The notes under the pieces are model-generated. The model saw only the letters and a list, made by a program, of their open reading frames with translations. It was not told the origin of the DNA and searched no databases. Made by a program: the position numbers and the translations under genes. Below are positions 10,135 through 20,109 of a stretch of DNA of 64,000 nucleotides, in pieces (within the stretch, counting starts at the first letter, position 1; each line of letters opens with the position of its first letter). Source of the stretch: a virus. The stretch is from positions 1 to 64,000 of IMG/VR virus record IMGVR_UViG_3300028177_000003. The stretch is one strand, 5' to 3'.

Positions 10135-13100
10135 CTACTCTCCGTCCACGAGGTCATCCAGGGCGGCTTCTCGGCCTTGCAGCGCCTGTTTTGCATCAAC
10201 GAGGGAACTGGAACCCAGAGTCTTCGCCGTGTTGCCCTGGGCTGCGAACTCGTCAAACAAGGACGTGTTGCGAGTGTCCAGAGTAGAACCCGCCAGGGCA
10301 TCCCGCCCCGCCTTCCAGGCGAGACCTTGCTGCGAGGCCAGCTGCTCCTGGTAGGCCTGAAGCGGATCCTCGTACAGGCGGACGTATTCTTCTGAGAACG
10401 CCTGGAGAAGGAAGGACGCCTCCACCCCCTTGCAGACGCACGTAGATGCCCCGATGGTGATGTTCGACAGGTTGGCAGCCGCGACCGCGCCTGTGACACT
10501 CTGCCCCCGGGAGAAAGAAGTCACAGGGTTGTTCCGAACCTTGATGTCCCGAGAGGCAGTGTCGTGGATCAAAGCCTCAACCGTCTCACTGGTGATGTTC
10601 TCCAGGGGGGTGTTAGCAGCAGCCAGGACCGCTGCCTGCTCCGCTGGGGGCAGGTTCGAGATGATTGTCTGGGGGTCCCCTCCATCCAGGTACAGGATGA
10701 AGAACTTCTCGACCGCGTCCAGGCTGGTGGCGTTAGAACCTACCGAACCCACGAAGGTCTGGGAGGACTCCGCCGCCAGGACGGGGTCGTCAGTGTCATC
10801 GCCCGAGGTTGTGCTTTGGAGCAGCTCGGACAACTTCTCGATGTTCACGCCCCGCCCGTAGGGCAGGTTGCCGTACACCTCGTAGCCCCCGGCGTCGGAC
10901 ACTGGGAAGATCGGAGAAAAGTTCTGGGTCGGCTCATAGTTGAGACCGGGGACGTAGACCACGTTGGTCTTTCCCTCTGGGACTGTGAGTGCCCCCTCGG
11001 TGTACTCCTCGATGAACTGGTACCTGGCGGCCATAAGCTCGGTGTAGTCTCCCTGAAACTCAGTGTCCGCCTTGACTACGTCGACCACTGTTCGGACGTA
11101 GTCCCAGAGGCCAGAGGCAAGTACCTGAGCCAGGAAGCTCACCTGCTCCATGTCGCCCTTCATCGGAGCGGTTGAACCTACAGTGTGAAGCTCAGATCCC
11201 TCAGGCCAGAACCCGTACTCCACGAGTGAGGATGCGATTGTCGTCACGAATGACTCAATCAGGGCCACTGCGGGGTCGGCCCTTGCGCCCACCGCGTCAG
11301 CGAAGGTGTTGATAGATGTGAGGAGACGCTGGTACTCAGTGTCGAAGCGATCCTTGATAGACGCCCCTGGGTCAGGCACCACCTTGATCGCCAGCAGTCC
11401 GGCCATAGATGTCATGGTGGTCGGAGGCATATCGAAGTTGGCCCCCTTATTCCACCCGGATGTCTTCACGGAGACCTTGAGCTCCTTGCGAACCGTCTGC
11501 GGACCGAAGGTGACGAACCGAATGTCACTGGTGGCCACAATCTGGCTGGGAAACTCGTGGTTCCCAGGGTGGGTCTTCTGGGAGAACGCCGCAATCTTGA
11601 TGCCTCTCTGGATCGCCCTGGGGGTGGTATCCAGAGCGATACCCATCCCGTTCCCCGCATCGGTAATGGCTCGGATCTGCGAGGTGGCGCCTTCCTCGGG
11701 AGGGTCTGGGAGTAGAACAGCACTGGTCCCTACCTCCTGGTCCACATACAGGTTCCCAGGACCCTGCATGGCCTCTACAGGATGCGAACAGGAATAGTAG
11801 CGATATCGCCCAGTCGCAGCAGTGCCCGGCGCGAAGAGCCCCTTGAGAGATGTCTGCAGGGAGAGGTAGTTGATGAGACCGGAGGAGTCCGGGGTGTCCA
11901 GACGGCTGGCCTTAGTCTGAATCTGGTGAATAACCAGCCCCAGCTCGGTACTCAGGTCCGGCTCGTAGGTTCCCGCCTTGATCGCTTCCGAGGCGCTGGT
12001 CCAGTTTTGCTGCACCTCGGACAGAGAGACCGTGACGGCTTCCGTGTTGGACGTGCGAATCAGGAAGGTGTCAGCCTCCACCCCTCTCTCAATGAACCCC
12101 GAGGCAAGAGCGATCTGGATGTAGCCCTCGGCAGTAATCGCTCCCGAGCCGAGGTCGATGGTGTTCAAGTTGACGTGGTCGGGGTCCAGAGCCATAACCA
12201 CATTCGGGAACCCGTAGGCTCTGGGAGGCCCCGTGTTTGCCTCCGCGTCTCCAGTCATGTACTGGTCGTAGCCGAACATCGGTAGGGGAGGGAACTCACC
12301 GGGGGCATCCAGGCGAACGTGCGAGAGGCTCGGAAGAGTGCCGTCGCCCGGTGTTTCCATGGGGGGCAGCCACTTTGCCCGCTTCGCCACCCCGTTGATA
12401 GTCGACGTGCACTGCCCTCCGTACTGAAACGAGTGGTTGATGCTCTGTGCGTAGAAGAAACAGTCCAGGTGTACCACGTACACAGGATAGCCAGCGCGCA
12501 TCTCCGGACGAAGAGGAATAGTGATGGATGCGCTCTTTACACCCACGTTCGCCAGGTCCAGACGGTTGATGGCCGACACGAACAACGCCTGTTTGTTGTT
12601 CATGTAGTTCGACTCGAAGGTCTCCTCCCGGTAGCCGTACTTCGCTACCAGTCTGTAGTCGATGAAGACGCCGCCGACTCCGAGCCAATTCTCCAGCCCG
12701 ACCCCGGTAATGTTCGCGAAGTGCGACCCCGTGCCCTTGCACATGGTCGCCTCAGGCTCGGTCTCTGTTTCGGAGATAGAGATGAGGTCCCGGTCCTCGA
12801 TGCGATACACCGGGTCGTCCCGAGTGTCCAGGTTGTACATGGGCGGCTTGTAGACCAGGTCCCCGTCCACGTCCTGGTAGAACTCGAAGCCTGTGATGGT
12901 CTTCACCAGTTCGATGATCTCCATCTTCGACATGTACTCGGTCTCGAACATGTTGACGGAGCCGATCTTGCCCACATCCAGAGTGAACGCGGCCATGGAC
13001 AGCACGTCCAGCGTCGCTTTCTTGCCGGACTTGTCGTCGCGGTACGCTCCGGCTGAGGTCATGTAGGGGTCGTACTGAGTCGCCGCCAGCGCGTCCAGGA

Positions 13101-14052
13101 TCTTCCTGTACCTCGTTAGGTCGAAGTCGTTGTTGTCCTTCTGTGCGTTGATGACTGTCTGGGCCAGCTTGAACAACGGCGTCTTCTCGTTGTCCCTATC
13201 CTCTCGGGAATCGTACCAGGACCCCAGGTAGGCTTGCTGGTACGCATTCATGATCGAGCCGTTCATCCCGTACATGCGCAAGGAGCCCGAGTGCTCGGTC
13301 CAGCGCTTCGCCCACCACTCCGCCGCGTGCGCATACAGAGCCTTTCGGTCGTCGTCGTCTACAGCGGCGATGTTAGAGCCCTGACTGATCTGGAACTCTA
13401 CACCGAACGCTGCGCCGAAGCCTACCTTCACCAGTGTGTACACGATTGAGTACGGGTTGGTGTTGGTGAACACATGTCCGATGAGACTGGGGGACACCTG
13501 GGAGTTGTCGGGTCTGTCTCCGATGACCGCGCCGTTCGTGGACAGCTTCTGGTTCTGCCAGAAGTGAAGCAGGTTTGCACACTGGAGTGTGGCTGTGTAG
13601 AAGCCCCCGTTGAAGTCATGCGTGACTGAAGTGACCACGCCTCGGAAGACCTGGTAGTACGGATACACCGGCGTGTCGTCCGCGATGAAGCCGCCCATGT
13701 CCGACGGGTCCTGGCCCATTCCAGCGATGCCGGTCATCGGGAAGTAGCCCCGCATGAAGATGACTACCTCCAGCGAGGGCTGGAGGATGTAGTTCCCGTC
13801 GTAGGAGAACACGTCCGACTCGTGTCGGGGAATGGCCAGGGTGAGGTTTGCGCTGGCGATAGGGTCCGTGGTGGCGTCGCAAGAGACCTGCGTGACGTAC
13901 TTCTGGAAGTTGAGACCCTTGTTGCACGTCGCGCAGGTCGCCATCTCACTGTGGCCGTTGATCAAGACAATGGCGTCTGGCGTATGACGCACCAGCGTCT
14001 TGTTCGCCATCTGCCAGGACCCGATAAACGGGCGCTCGGTGGAAGAGGACAT
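10135..14052 (-). CDS. Large tail hub / baseplate protein
   Basis: 1305 residues. The N-terminal ~400 residues resemble tail-hub (gp27/Tal-type) proteins: beta-rich stretches such as YYQVFRGVVTSVTHDFNGG and TATLQCANLLHFWQN, and a CATCNKG pair of cysteines near residue 40. The C-terminal ~300 residues are helical and include a long Ala/Glu/Gln-rich segment. The neighbours are the gp5-like spike downstream and two distal-tail paralogs upstream, which is the usual tail-tip order. The ATG at 14050-14052 has no strong ribosome site. A second in-frame ATG 14 codons later (MANKTLVRH) is an alternative start. The role is inferred from position and composition. Confidence 0.6.
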   Translation of the reverse strand: MSSSTERPFIGSWQMANKTLVRHTPDAIVLINGHSEMATCATCNKGLNFQKYVTQVSCDATTDPIASANLTLAIPRHESDVFSYDGNYILQPSLEVVIFMRGYFPMTGIAGMGQDPSDMGGFIADDTPVYPYYQVFRGVVTSVTHDFNGGFYTATLQCANLLHFWQNQKLSTNGAVIGDRPDNSQVSPSLIGHVFTNTNPYSIVYTLVKVGFGAAFGVEFQISQGSNIAAVDDDDRKALYAHAAEWWAKRWTEHSGSLRMYGMNGSIMNAYQQAYLGSWYDSREDRDNEKTPLFKLAQTVINAQKDNNDFDLTRYRKILDALAATQYDPYMTSAGAYRDDKSGKKATLDVLSMAAFTLDVGKIGSVNMFETEYMSKMEIIELVKTITGFEFYQDVDGDLVYKPPMYNLDTRDDPVYRIEDRDLISISETETEPEATMCKGTGSHFANITGVGLENWLGVGGVFIDYRLVAKYGYREETFESNYMNNKQALFVSAINRLDLANVGVKSASITIPLRPEMRAGYPVYVVHLDCFFYAQSINHSFQYGGQCTSTINGVAKRAKWLPPMETPGDGTLPSLSHVRLDAPGEFPPLPMFGYDQYMTGDAEANTGPPRAYGFPNVVMALDPDHVNLNTIDLGSGAITAEGYIQIALASGFIERGVEADTFLIRTSNTEAVTVSLSEVQQNWTSASEAIKAGTYEPDLSTELGLVIHQIQTKASRLDTPDSSGLINYLSLQTSLKGLFAPGTAATGRYRYYSCSHPVEAMQGPGNLYVDQEVGTSAVLLPDPPEEGATSQIRAITDAGNGMGIALDTTPRAIQRGIKIAAFSQKTHPGNHEFPSQIVATSDIRFVTFGPQTVRKELKVSVKTSGWNKGANFDMPPTTMTSMAGLLAIKVVPDPGASIKDRFDTEYQRLLTSINTFADAVGARADPAVALIESFVTTIASSLVEYGFWPEGSELHTVGSTAPMKGDMEQVSFLAQVLASGLWDYVRTVVDVVKADTEFQGDYTELMAARYQFIEEYTEGALTVPEGKTNVVYVPGLNYEPTQNFSPIFPVSDAGGYEVYGNLPYGRGVNIEKLSELLQSTTSGDDTDDPVLAAESSQTFVGSVGSNATSLDAVEKFFILYLDGGDPQTIISNLPPAEQAAVLAAANTPLENITSETVEALIHDTASRDIKVRNNPVTSFSRGQSVTGAVAAANLSNITIGASTCVCKGVEASFLLQAFSEEYVRLYEDPLQAYQEQLASQQGLAWKAGRDALAGSTLDTRNTSLFDEFAAQGNTAKTLGSSSLVDAKQALQGREAALDDLVDGE

Positions 14053-14055
14053 ACG

Positions 14056-15159
14056 CTACGGCACCAGGAGTGAGAGTGGTGTCGAGGCTTGCTCAAGCGC
14101 GGACGGACCAGTGGTCTCGAACCACCCACCCCCAAAAGAAGCATCGGGGCGAGCTGTGAAGGCAGGGCCTGGCCGACCAGGGTAGGACGGGTTCGGCTGC
14201 GGAGCGACCATCGGCTGAACCACGACCGGCGTCTCAGCGTTGTCGTACATGATCCCTACGACGAACTCCATGGACCACTCGATTCGATGAGGTGAGGCTT
14301 CCTGGTAGGAGTAGTCGAAGCTCTCGATGTGCCCCACGTAGGTGAACTGGTCGTAGTCGATGGCCACGGCTCCGATCATCAGGTGGGCTTCGGAGCCCCC
14401 GATGGTGTCGTAGAGGTAGCCGTTGTTCCGGTAGAACTGGTACAAGGCAGTAAAGTTCTGGAAGGCCGCGCTGTCCCGCTTGGAGGCAAACTGCACCCCG
14501 CTGGGAGAGTCAGTGCTCGTCGCGCCGGGGATTGCGTTTTGAGGGTTCGCAGCCGCCATGAACACACCGGTTCTTCCGGAGAACGAGAGCGTGACCTGAG
14601 CCTCGCCCCAGCGCTCAAAGAGGTATCCGTTCCGACCTCGGTTTGAGTACTGCTGCACCGCTCCGAACGTCTTGGTCATCTCGGAAGGGTTGACGAACAA
14701 CGTCAGGGTCGGCGCATTCAGGATCCTCTCTACCTGCAGCGCGATGTCAGCTGCCGTGTTCGCATCTGTTAGCACCACGCGCTCAGTAGTGGTTGTAGAC
14801 GAGGAGACTACCTGGCCAGCGGAGACAATCTGCTGGAGCGCGCCTTCCACGCCCCCGTTGGACACCCCGCCCACAGTAGCCGAACCGAAGAGGTCTCGCA
14901 CAGACTTCGCTGCGGTCTCGAACTCCTCGGTCGACTGGTTCGCTCTTCCGAGTAGATTGACGTCCACCCCGGAAGAAACTCCCACGAGCTCGGGCACGAT
15001 GAGACGCATGGCAAATGGAGACAGGTCCCGAAGCAGAGGGTTCCCTGCATCTACCGGAAGCCCCTTCTGGGTCTCGAAGGAGTACACCAGGTCGGGACCC
15101 ACCGCGAGGTTCCCGTACCTGTCTCCAATGAGGTCTTCCCTGATTTCGATTTTAGCCAT
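14056..15159 (-). CDS. Distal tail / baseplate protein, paralog A
   Basis: 367 residues from ATG at 15157-15159, preceded by AGGA. The central part (about residues 150-290) reads LTLFVNPSEMTKTF, FERWGEAQVTLSFSGRTGVF, then FYRNNGYLYDT and TYVGHIESFDYSY. The gene at 15171-15782 shows the same order of motifs, so the two are paralogs side by side. This type of protein is found at the tail tip or baseplate of large phages and may ring the tube end. The N-terminal 140 residues and the Pro-rich C-terminus are specific to this copy. The function is inferred from gene order between the tape measure and the hub. Confidence 0.6.
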   Translation of the reverse strand: MAKIEIREDLIGDRYGNLAVGPDLVYSFETQKGLPVDAGNPLLRDLSPFAMRLIVPELVGVSSGVDVNLLGRANQSTEEFETAAKSVRDLFGSATVGGVSNGGVEGALQQIVSAGQVVSSSTTTTERVVLTDANTAADIALQVERILNAPTLTLFVNPSEMTKTFGAVQQYSNRGRNGYLFERWGEAQVTLSFSGRTGVFMAAANPQNAIPGATSTDSPSGVQFASKRDSAAFQNFTALYQFYRNNGYLYDTIGGSEAHLMIGAVAIDYDQFTYVGHIESFDYSYQEASPHRIEWSMEFVVGIMYDNAETPVVVQPMVAPQPNPSYPGRPGPAFTARPDASFGGGWFETTGPSALEQASTPLSLLVP

Positions 15160-15170
15160 GGTGCGTTTTC

Positions 15171-15782
15171 CTACACAGCCGAGCTGAGGCTGACTACGGT
15201 CCTCCAGACCTGGATTTCCTTGTCCACAGTCAGGGTGGTGGACATCGTGAACATGAAGGGCTTCTCGGCGCTCTCTGTCACGGTGAAGTTTTCGAACCAG
15301 CCCAGGTACACTCCTCCGTCGAAGGTCACCTTGATGATACCTTGCAGAGCGATCTGCCCGTCCGTGCCGTACACTGAGCCGTTGTTGTGGAACAGGGCCA
15401 GGAGGTCCAGGTAGGTGTCATAGGCCAGAGACTCTCGGCGAGTGCCTCCGGTGAGAGCGGGCGAGGTCACGTTTGACAACCCCGTGTACAACCGCATGAA
15501 CCCGCCCGTGGCGGCGTCGAAGTCGATGCTCTGCGTGTCGTCCCCCCAGTGCTGCTCCACGAACCCGCCCTTTGTCTGGATCCGCTCCACCTTCCGAGCG
15601 TACTTGATGGACATCGAGCTCGGGTTGACGTGAAGGACCATCTTGATCCCGTCCGGGAGGATCGAGGTCTCCTTGTCCGGCCCCAGGATGTCGAAGATCA
15701 CAGGACGGACGCCCCTACCTGAGAACTCGTCTTCCTCCCGAGCAGGGAAGGCTCCTGTGAAGAGTGGCTGACCGCCTGCCAT
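15171..15782 (-). CDS. Distal tail / baseplate protein, paralog B
   Basis: 203 residues. The core (VLHVNPSSMSIKYARKVERI, GFVEQHWGDDTQSIDFD, FHNNGSVYG, GVYLGWFENFTVTES) matches the middle of the 367-residue neighbour in motif order. The ATG overlaps the stop of the tape measure gene in a TGATG arrangement, which suggests coupled translation. The place directly after the tape measure is where a Dit-type distal tail protein usually sits. I infer that it forms the first ring below the tube. Sequence alone does not prove the fold. Confidence 0.6.
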   Translation of the reverse strand: MAGGQPLFTGAFPAREEDEFSGRGVRPVIFDILGPDKETSILPDGIKMVLHVNPSSMSIKYARKVERIQTKGGFVEQHWGDDTQSIDFDAATGGFMRLYTGLSNVTSPALTGGTRRESLAYDTYLDLLALFHNNGSVYGTDGQIALQGIIKVTFDGGVYLGWFENFTVTESAEKPFMFTMSTTLTVDKEIQVWRTVVSLSSAV

Positions 15783-18700
15783 CAGTACGACTTCATGTTG
15801 GAGTAGCCGGTGTCCTGGAGGACCTTAGTCACCACCCGTCTGACTTCCTCCAGGTTCCCTCCGTTGATGTTGATGACCGCTGTCTTCGAGCCGCCCATCC
15901 CCTTGTGGATAGCCCCACCCGGCTTCGCTCCGAAGAACTCGTCCATCTTGTTGATGGGAGTGATGCTGCCCCGGACTCCGTCTCCTCGGTAGATGAAGTC
16001 GTCCACCCGGTCTTCGTGCTCCCAGAACTTTGTCGGAACGCCCGCGCTGGCAAGCAGCTGGCGCTCCTCCAGGGTGAGCCCTCCCTTCTTGAGGGCTTCC
16101 ACAACAGAGCCCCACTCCCCCTTATTGATGCCTGCGGTCACGTCGGCAAAGGATGAGGCACCCGCAAGATCTGTCATCGCTGCCTGCTTGTCCTGCTCCA
16201 CCAGGGCTTTCACAACGTCTTCGAACCCTTCCTCGGCTGTTTTCTCCGCCTTCTCTTCAAGGGCGAGCAGGTCCGCGTCGACCTTCTTCATCTCCTCGGT
16301 CTTAGCCACGAGCTCGCTCAGGAACGTGCCGTTGTCCTCGGAGACCTTAGTCCAGTCCATAACGTCCACGGTCTCTGTCTCGGGCTTCATGTGTTCACCG
16401 AACCCGACCATTTTGCCCGTGAACCTGTCTTCGGTCTTTGTGAGGCCATTAGCCTTTGCCAGGGCGAGCATTTCGGGGTTGCTGTTGAGATCCCCGTACA
16501 TCCCCTTCAGAGCCTCTTCCGGGCTCTTCCCTTCTTGCAAGGCTCCTCGGTAGTCCTTCTCTCGCCCAACCATCTGCTTCTTCCCTTCCATCCGGGCCTG
16601 GAGCTGTGCGATGTTCTTCTCAAGCGCCAGCTTCTTCTCGGGGTCCTTCTCTCCCTTCAACTCGGTCTGCAATCCCTTGATCTCGTCCCCATAGCTACCG
16701 ATTGCAGCTCGCAGACCGTCCTCCGTCTTGAGGGACTTGATGCGAGCCTCGTTCGCCCTTTTCCCCTCCTCGGCCATGTCTGGGAAGAAGGTCAGAATCA
16801 GCTCCAGGACCCCGTAGATCTTATCCAGGACGATCGCGATGCCGTTGCTCAAGGTCTGCGAGATCGAGGTGGTCTCCTTGAGAGAATCCCGAGCGGTCTG
16901 CTCCATGAGGGTGTACTGCTTCTCCTGCATGGCCTCGAGCTCTTCGTTGTCAACGAGCTTGCCCGAGGCGAGAGCTTCTGAGAACTCCATCCCGTCGAAG
17001 CCTGCCGCACCGCCCTTCATCTCGTACTTCGCCATGAGACCGGTCTCCAGAGCTGCTCGGCGATCGAACTCCTCTCCGTTGATGCCCAGGATTTCTTCCA
17101 TCATCGCTCGTTGCATCCCGGTCATATCTCGGAGCATCTTGCCGCCGCGCATCGCGGAACCTTCGTTGAGCTGTAGGGCCAGCTCTCCCGTCTTACTGGC
17201 TGAGCCCAGACCGGTCACGCCGCCCGCGTTGAGCTTCTGCATGTCGTCGAGCTTTCGAGCTGCTGCGGGGTCTACAGCGGCGACCTTGGTCCAGGTATCC
17301 CCGAACTCCTTGCCCTGGAGCTTTGACAAGGCCACCAGGTCCAGAGTGCGGTTGTCACCTTCCCCCGTCATCATGTCTCCGAGACCCGCCTTCTCCAGAC
17401 GATCGCCGAAGGTGTTGCCGAAGTCCCTCGCCTGCGCCTTAGCATCGGCGGCCATGATCTTATCCTGCCGACCTCCCCCAGACAAAATACGAGACTTGTA
17501 CTTGTCCTGCATGCTCATGTTTCGGTAGGTGCCCTTGACGCCGATCTCCTCCTTCGCCAGGTCCTCACCGATGATCTTTACCAGGTCTGTGAAGAGACCC
17601 ACCGTGTCTGCTACTCGGAAGTTGTACAGGGCCATTCCCGAGGTCGCGCCGTTGATCGCCGCGAAGAAGTCCTTGGTGTTCATCCCCGCTTTGCCGGCCT
17701 GCTCCCCGATCATCCCGAACGCGCCCTGGACCTTGTCCAGACCAGCACCCAGGTCTCGGTTCATCAGGTTCGCAAACTCGGCGATCTCGGAGATCCCGAC
17801 CCCCAGACCCTTCGAGGCGGTGATAGCCGTGGCCGCCAGCTGCGTGTAGCGCCCCACATCAGAAGAAGCGTTCCGGGCGAACCCGGAGAACTCCTTGATG
17901 GTGATGCCAGCCTCGTGGAAGGCAGTGATAGCCCCCATGGTGTCTTCCTTAGACATTCGGAAGTCCCAGGCGACATCGGTGGCGGCTTCACGCAAGTCTG
18001 ATAGAGAGTGCGCCAGCCCGTCCGAGGAGACCCCCTGCAGGTCCATCGCGCTGATTCCCTCCATCAACGCCTTGTTCATGTCCTTGGCCTGCCCGTAGGC
18101 AGCGGCAAAGAGAGCAACCACAGCGGCGATGCCCGCAGCGGCAGCGGCCAGAGTGCCTGCAGCCACGCTGAGTCCTGCGATGGCTGCTCCTCCTGCCTCG
18201 GTTCCCGCCGCCCCTCCGGCCATCAACTCACCAGCCCCAGCTTCTGCCGCTCCCGAGAGCCCCTTCATCAAGGACTCTGCGAACCCCGAGGCCGAAGTAG
18301 TGTCCAGAGTGAGAGCACCCTCCATCGCGGTCTTGAACTTGTCCGCTCCTGCCTCAACAGACTCAGTAGTGGAGCGGTCGCGCCTTTTCCGAGCGCGCTC
18401 CAGCAAGCTCATGCGATGTTCGGTGGCCTTGTCCGCTCGGTCGATGAGCTTCTCTTGAGCCTTCTGCTCCATCTTGAGACGCATCTGGAGCGCTTCTCGC
18501 TCCATCTTCATCCGCTCGCGGGTCTCCTCGTCCTTCTCCCGCTCAATCTCGCTGGACTTGTCGGCAATTTCGTTCGCGGTCTTGAGCTGCTGCTGGCCCG
18601 CAGCCTTCAGCTCGTCCCGTAGCACATAGGCACCCTTTCGGAAGCCTGTCTCCAGCATATTGCTGAAAGTCTGCGCGACCTTGAGCTGAGTCTGCTTTGT

Positions 18701-18835
18701 CCCTACAATTACGCCCTGCCGCACACCCTTGGCTGTAGCATCACCTGTTAGTTTGGTGATCTCCTTCGAGAAGTCCCGCCCACGGGTCACTGACCCGAGA
18801 GCAAGATCTACAATCGCCTTGATGGATACGGACAC
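15782..18835 (-). CDS. Tail tape measure protein
   Basis: 1017 residues from a GTG at 18833-18835 with GAGG upstream. Residues of about 80-160 form a highly charged coiled coil (ERMKMEREALQMRLKMEQK). Next comes a hydrophobic Ala/Gly stretch near residues 210-250 (AAGTLAAAAAGIAAVVALFA), then long helical segments and another coiled coil (EGKKQMVGREKDYRG). Length, helix content and the hydrophobic patch are typical of tape measure proteins, which set tail length and thread the tube. At roughly 0.15 nm per residue, known for the family, the tail would be about 150 nm. It lies after the two tail-assembly genes and before the distal tail genes, as expected. Confidence 0.85.
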   Translation of the reverse strand: MSVSIKAIVDLALGSVTRGRDFSKEITKLTGDATAKGVRQGVIVGTKQTQLKVAQTFSNMLETGFRKGAYVLRDELKAAGQQQLKTANEIADKSSEIEREKDEETRERMKMEREALQMRLKMEQKAQEKLIDRADKATEHRMSLLERARKRRDRSTTESVEAGADKFKTAMEGALTLDTTSASGFAESLMKGLSGAAEAGAGELMAGGAAGTEAGGAAIAGLSVAAGTLAAAAAGIAAVVALFAAAYGQAKDMNKALMEGISAMDLQGVSSDGLAHSLSDLREAATDVAWDFRMSKEDTMGAITAFHEAGITIKEFSGFARNASSDVGRYTQLAATAITASKGLGVGISEIAEFANLMNRDLGAGLDKVQGAFGMIGEQAGKAGMNTKDFFAAINGATSGMALYNFRVADTVGLFTDLVKIIGEDLAKEEIGVKGTYRNMSMQDKYKSRILSGGGRQDKIMAADAKAQARDFGNTFGDRLEKAGLGDMMTGEGDNRTLDLVALSKLQGKEFGDTWTKVAAVDPAAARKLDDMQKLNAGGVTGLGSASKTGELALQLNEGSAMRGGKMLRDMTGMQRAMMEEILGINGEEFDRRAALETGLMAKYEMKGGAAGFDGMEFSEALASGKLVDNEELEAMQEKQYTLMEQTARDSLKETTSISQTLSNGIAIVLDKIYGVLELILTFFPDMAEEGKRANEARIKSLKTEDGLRAAIGSYGDEIKGLQTELKGEKDPEKKLALEKNIAQLQARMEGKKQMVGREKDYRGALQEGKSPEEALKGMYGDLNSNPEMLALAKANGLTKTEDRFTGKMVGFGEHMKPETETVDVMDWTKVSEDNGTFLSELVAKTEEMKKVDADLLALEEKAEKTAEEGFEDVVKALVEQDKQAAMTDLAGASSFADVTAGINKGEWGSVVEALKKGGLTLEERQLLASAGVPTKFWEHEDRVDDFIYRGDGVRGSITPINKMDEFFGAKPGGAIHKGMGGSKTAVININGGNLEEVRRVVTKVLQDTGYSNMKSY

Positions 18836-18879
18836 TAAACGCCTCGTCTGTGTTTCCCGATAGCCTCACCAGTGGAAGC

Positions 18880-20106
18880 TCAGCCCTCGGAAATCTTAGG
18901 TGACCGCTTCGCGATCTTCTCCTGCAACGAACCCTCGTCCTCTGGGGTCTTTCCGGGCTTCTGGGTCATGTCCTGAACCTTGAGAGATGGGGTGAGCTCC
19001 CCCGCTCGCAGCTGCGGCTTGAAGTATCTGTCGAACATGTAGGAGGTCTGCGCGCTCTCTGGGATGCGAGCCGTAGTGCGGGCCTCCAGCGCTCCGGGAC
19101 TGAGGTCCTCGAGCTGCTCCTTGGTGTACCCCACCAGGGGAGAAGCCCCCCTGTCTTCGGCAGCGTCGGCGCGAGCCCGAGCCTCGTCGACCTTCTGACG
19201 GTACGCCTTGTGCTTCTGTTCTGTCTGGTCCCGAATCCCCTTGTGGTATTGGGCCACCATCGTATCGTGGAAGTCGGTCTCTCCCTCGACCACCTTGCGC
19301 ATCTCCTCTTCCAGATCCGACACCGTGCTGGCTGAGTGGATGCGACCTACCTTCACATCCTGGCCGTTCACCTTTACAGTGATCTCTTCCTTGTCCTCCA
19401 GACCGTAGATGACCCAGTTGACAGCTGCCTCAATGACACGCTGGCGACGAGTCTGCTCTGTCTGTTCGTCGGCCTCCACTGCCTTTGCCAGCTGCTTCCC
19501 ACCCTTGTTCGAAAGGGAGGACACGATAGCACGGGTGTGTGCCCACTGGGTATTCCTCTCCTTCGCCTCGTCCTCTGAAAGGTTGTGTGCGACCCAGATG
19601 CGCTTCACGGGGTTCTGGTCAGCCAGCTTGTGCGGCTTCCGTCCCTCCATGCGCCAGAGACCTCTGGAGTAGGGCTCGTAGCAGAACGCCTCCACCAGCC
19701 GCAACGCCCTACTTGTCCGTCGGCGGAGCCCGTCGATCGTAGAGGCCAGAACCTCTACGTGGTGACGGTGCAAGTCCCGGACCCAGTACCTGTGGATCCA
19801 GTAGGCTGCGTTCTGGGAGGCGTCCAGAGGGATTTCGAACCCGTCGACCATCCAGATGGAGGACGACACGGTCCAGCGCAACACGGGGAGCGCAGCGGGA
19901 GCGTTCATAGTTCGAGCGCTCAGACGATCCAGGTCCCGAGGGTTTAGGGTTCTGAGCACTACCTCGTGCTCTCCCATAGACACACCGTGGTGCAGGAACC
20001 CGGTGGTCACGAGATCCTCTACGTCTCTGTAGAGGAACCTCCGAGCCCCGGATTCCTGTAGGAGAGCATCTTCGGCGGCGTCCCGAAGCATGGTCTCCCG
20101 GTCCAC
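18880..20106 (-). CDS. Tail assembly protein of unknown detail, before the tape measure
   Basis: 408 residues from a GTG at 20104-20106 preceded by GGGAG. An ATG five codons later is possible. The first ~200 residues look globular and Trp/Arg-rich (SSSIWMVDGFEIPLD, YWIHRYWVRDLHRHH). The rest is charged and helical, with a segment AEDRGASPLVGYTKEQ and a C-terminal acidic/basic tail. The gene sits where siphovirus and myovirus genomes carry the second tail-assembly chaperone. I see no overlap or slippery site joining it to the preceding gene: the two reading frames are separated by their own stop and start. Function is inferred from position only. Confidence 0.5.
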   Translation of the reverse strand: MDRETMLRDAAEDALLQESGARRFLYRDVEDLVTTGFLHHGVSMGEHEVVLRTLNPRDLDRLSARTMNAPAALPVLRWTVSSSIWMVDGFEIPLDASQNAAYWIHRYWVRDLHRHHVEVLASTIDGLRRRTSRALRLVEAFCYEPYSRGLWRMEGRKPHKLADQNPVKRIWVAHNLSEDEAKERNTQWAHTRAIVSSLSNKGGKQLAKAVEADEQTEQTRRQRVIEAAVNWVIYGLEDKEEITVKVNGQDVKVGRIHSASTVSDLEEEMRKVVEGETDFHDTMVAQYHKGIRDQTEQKHKAYRQKVDEARARADAAEDRGASPLVGYTKEQLEDLSPGALEARTTARIPESAQTSYMFDRYFKPQLRAGELTPSLKVQDMTQKPGKTPEDEGSLQEKIAKRSPKISEG

Positions 20107-20109
20107 GGG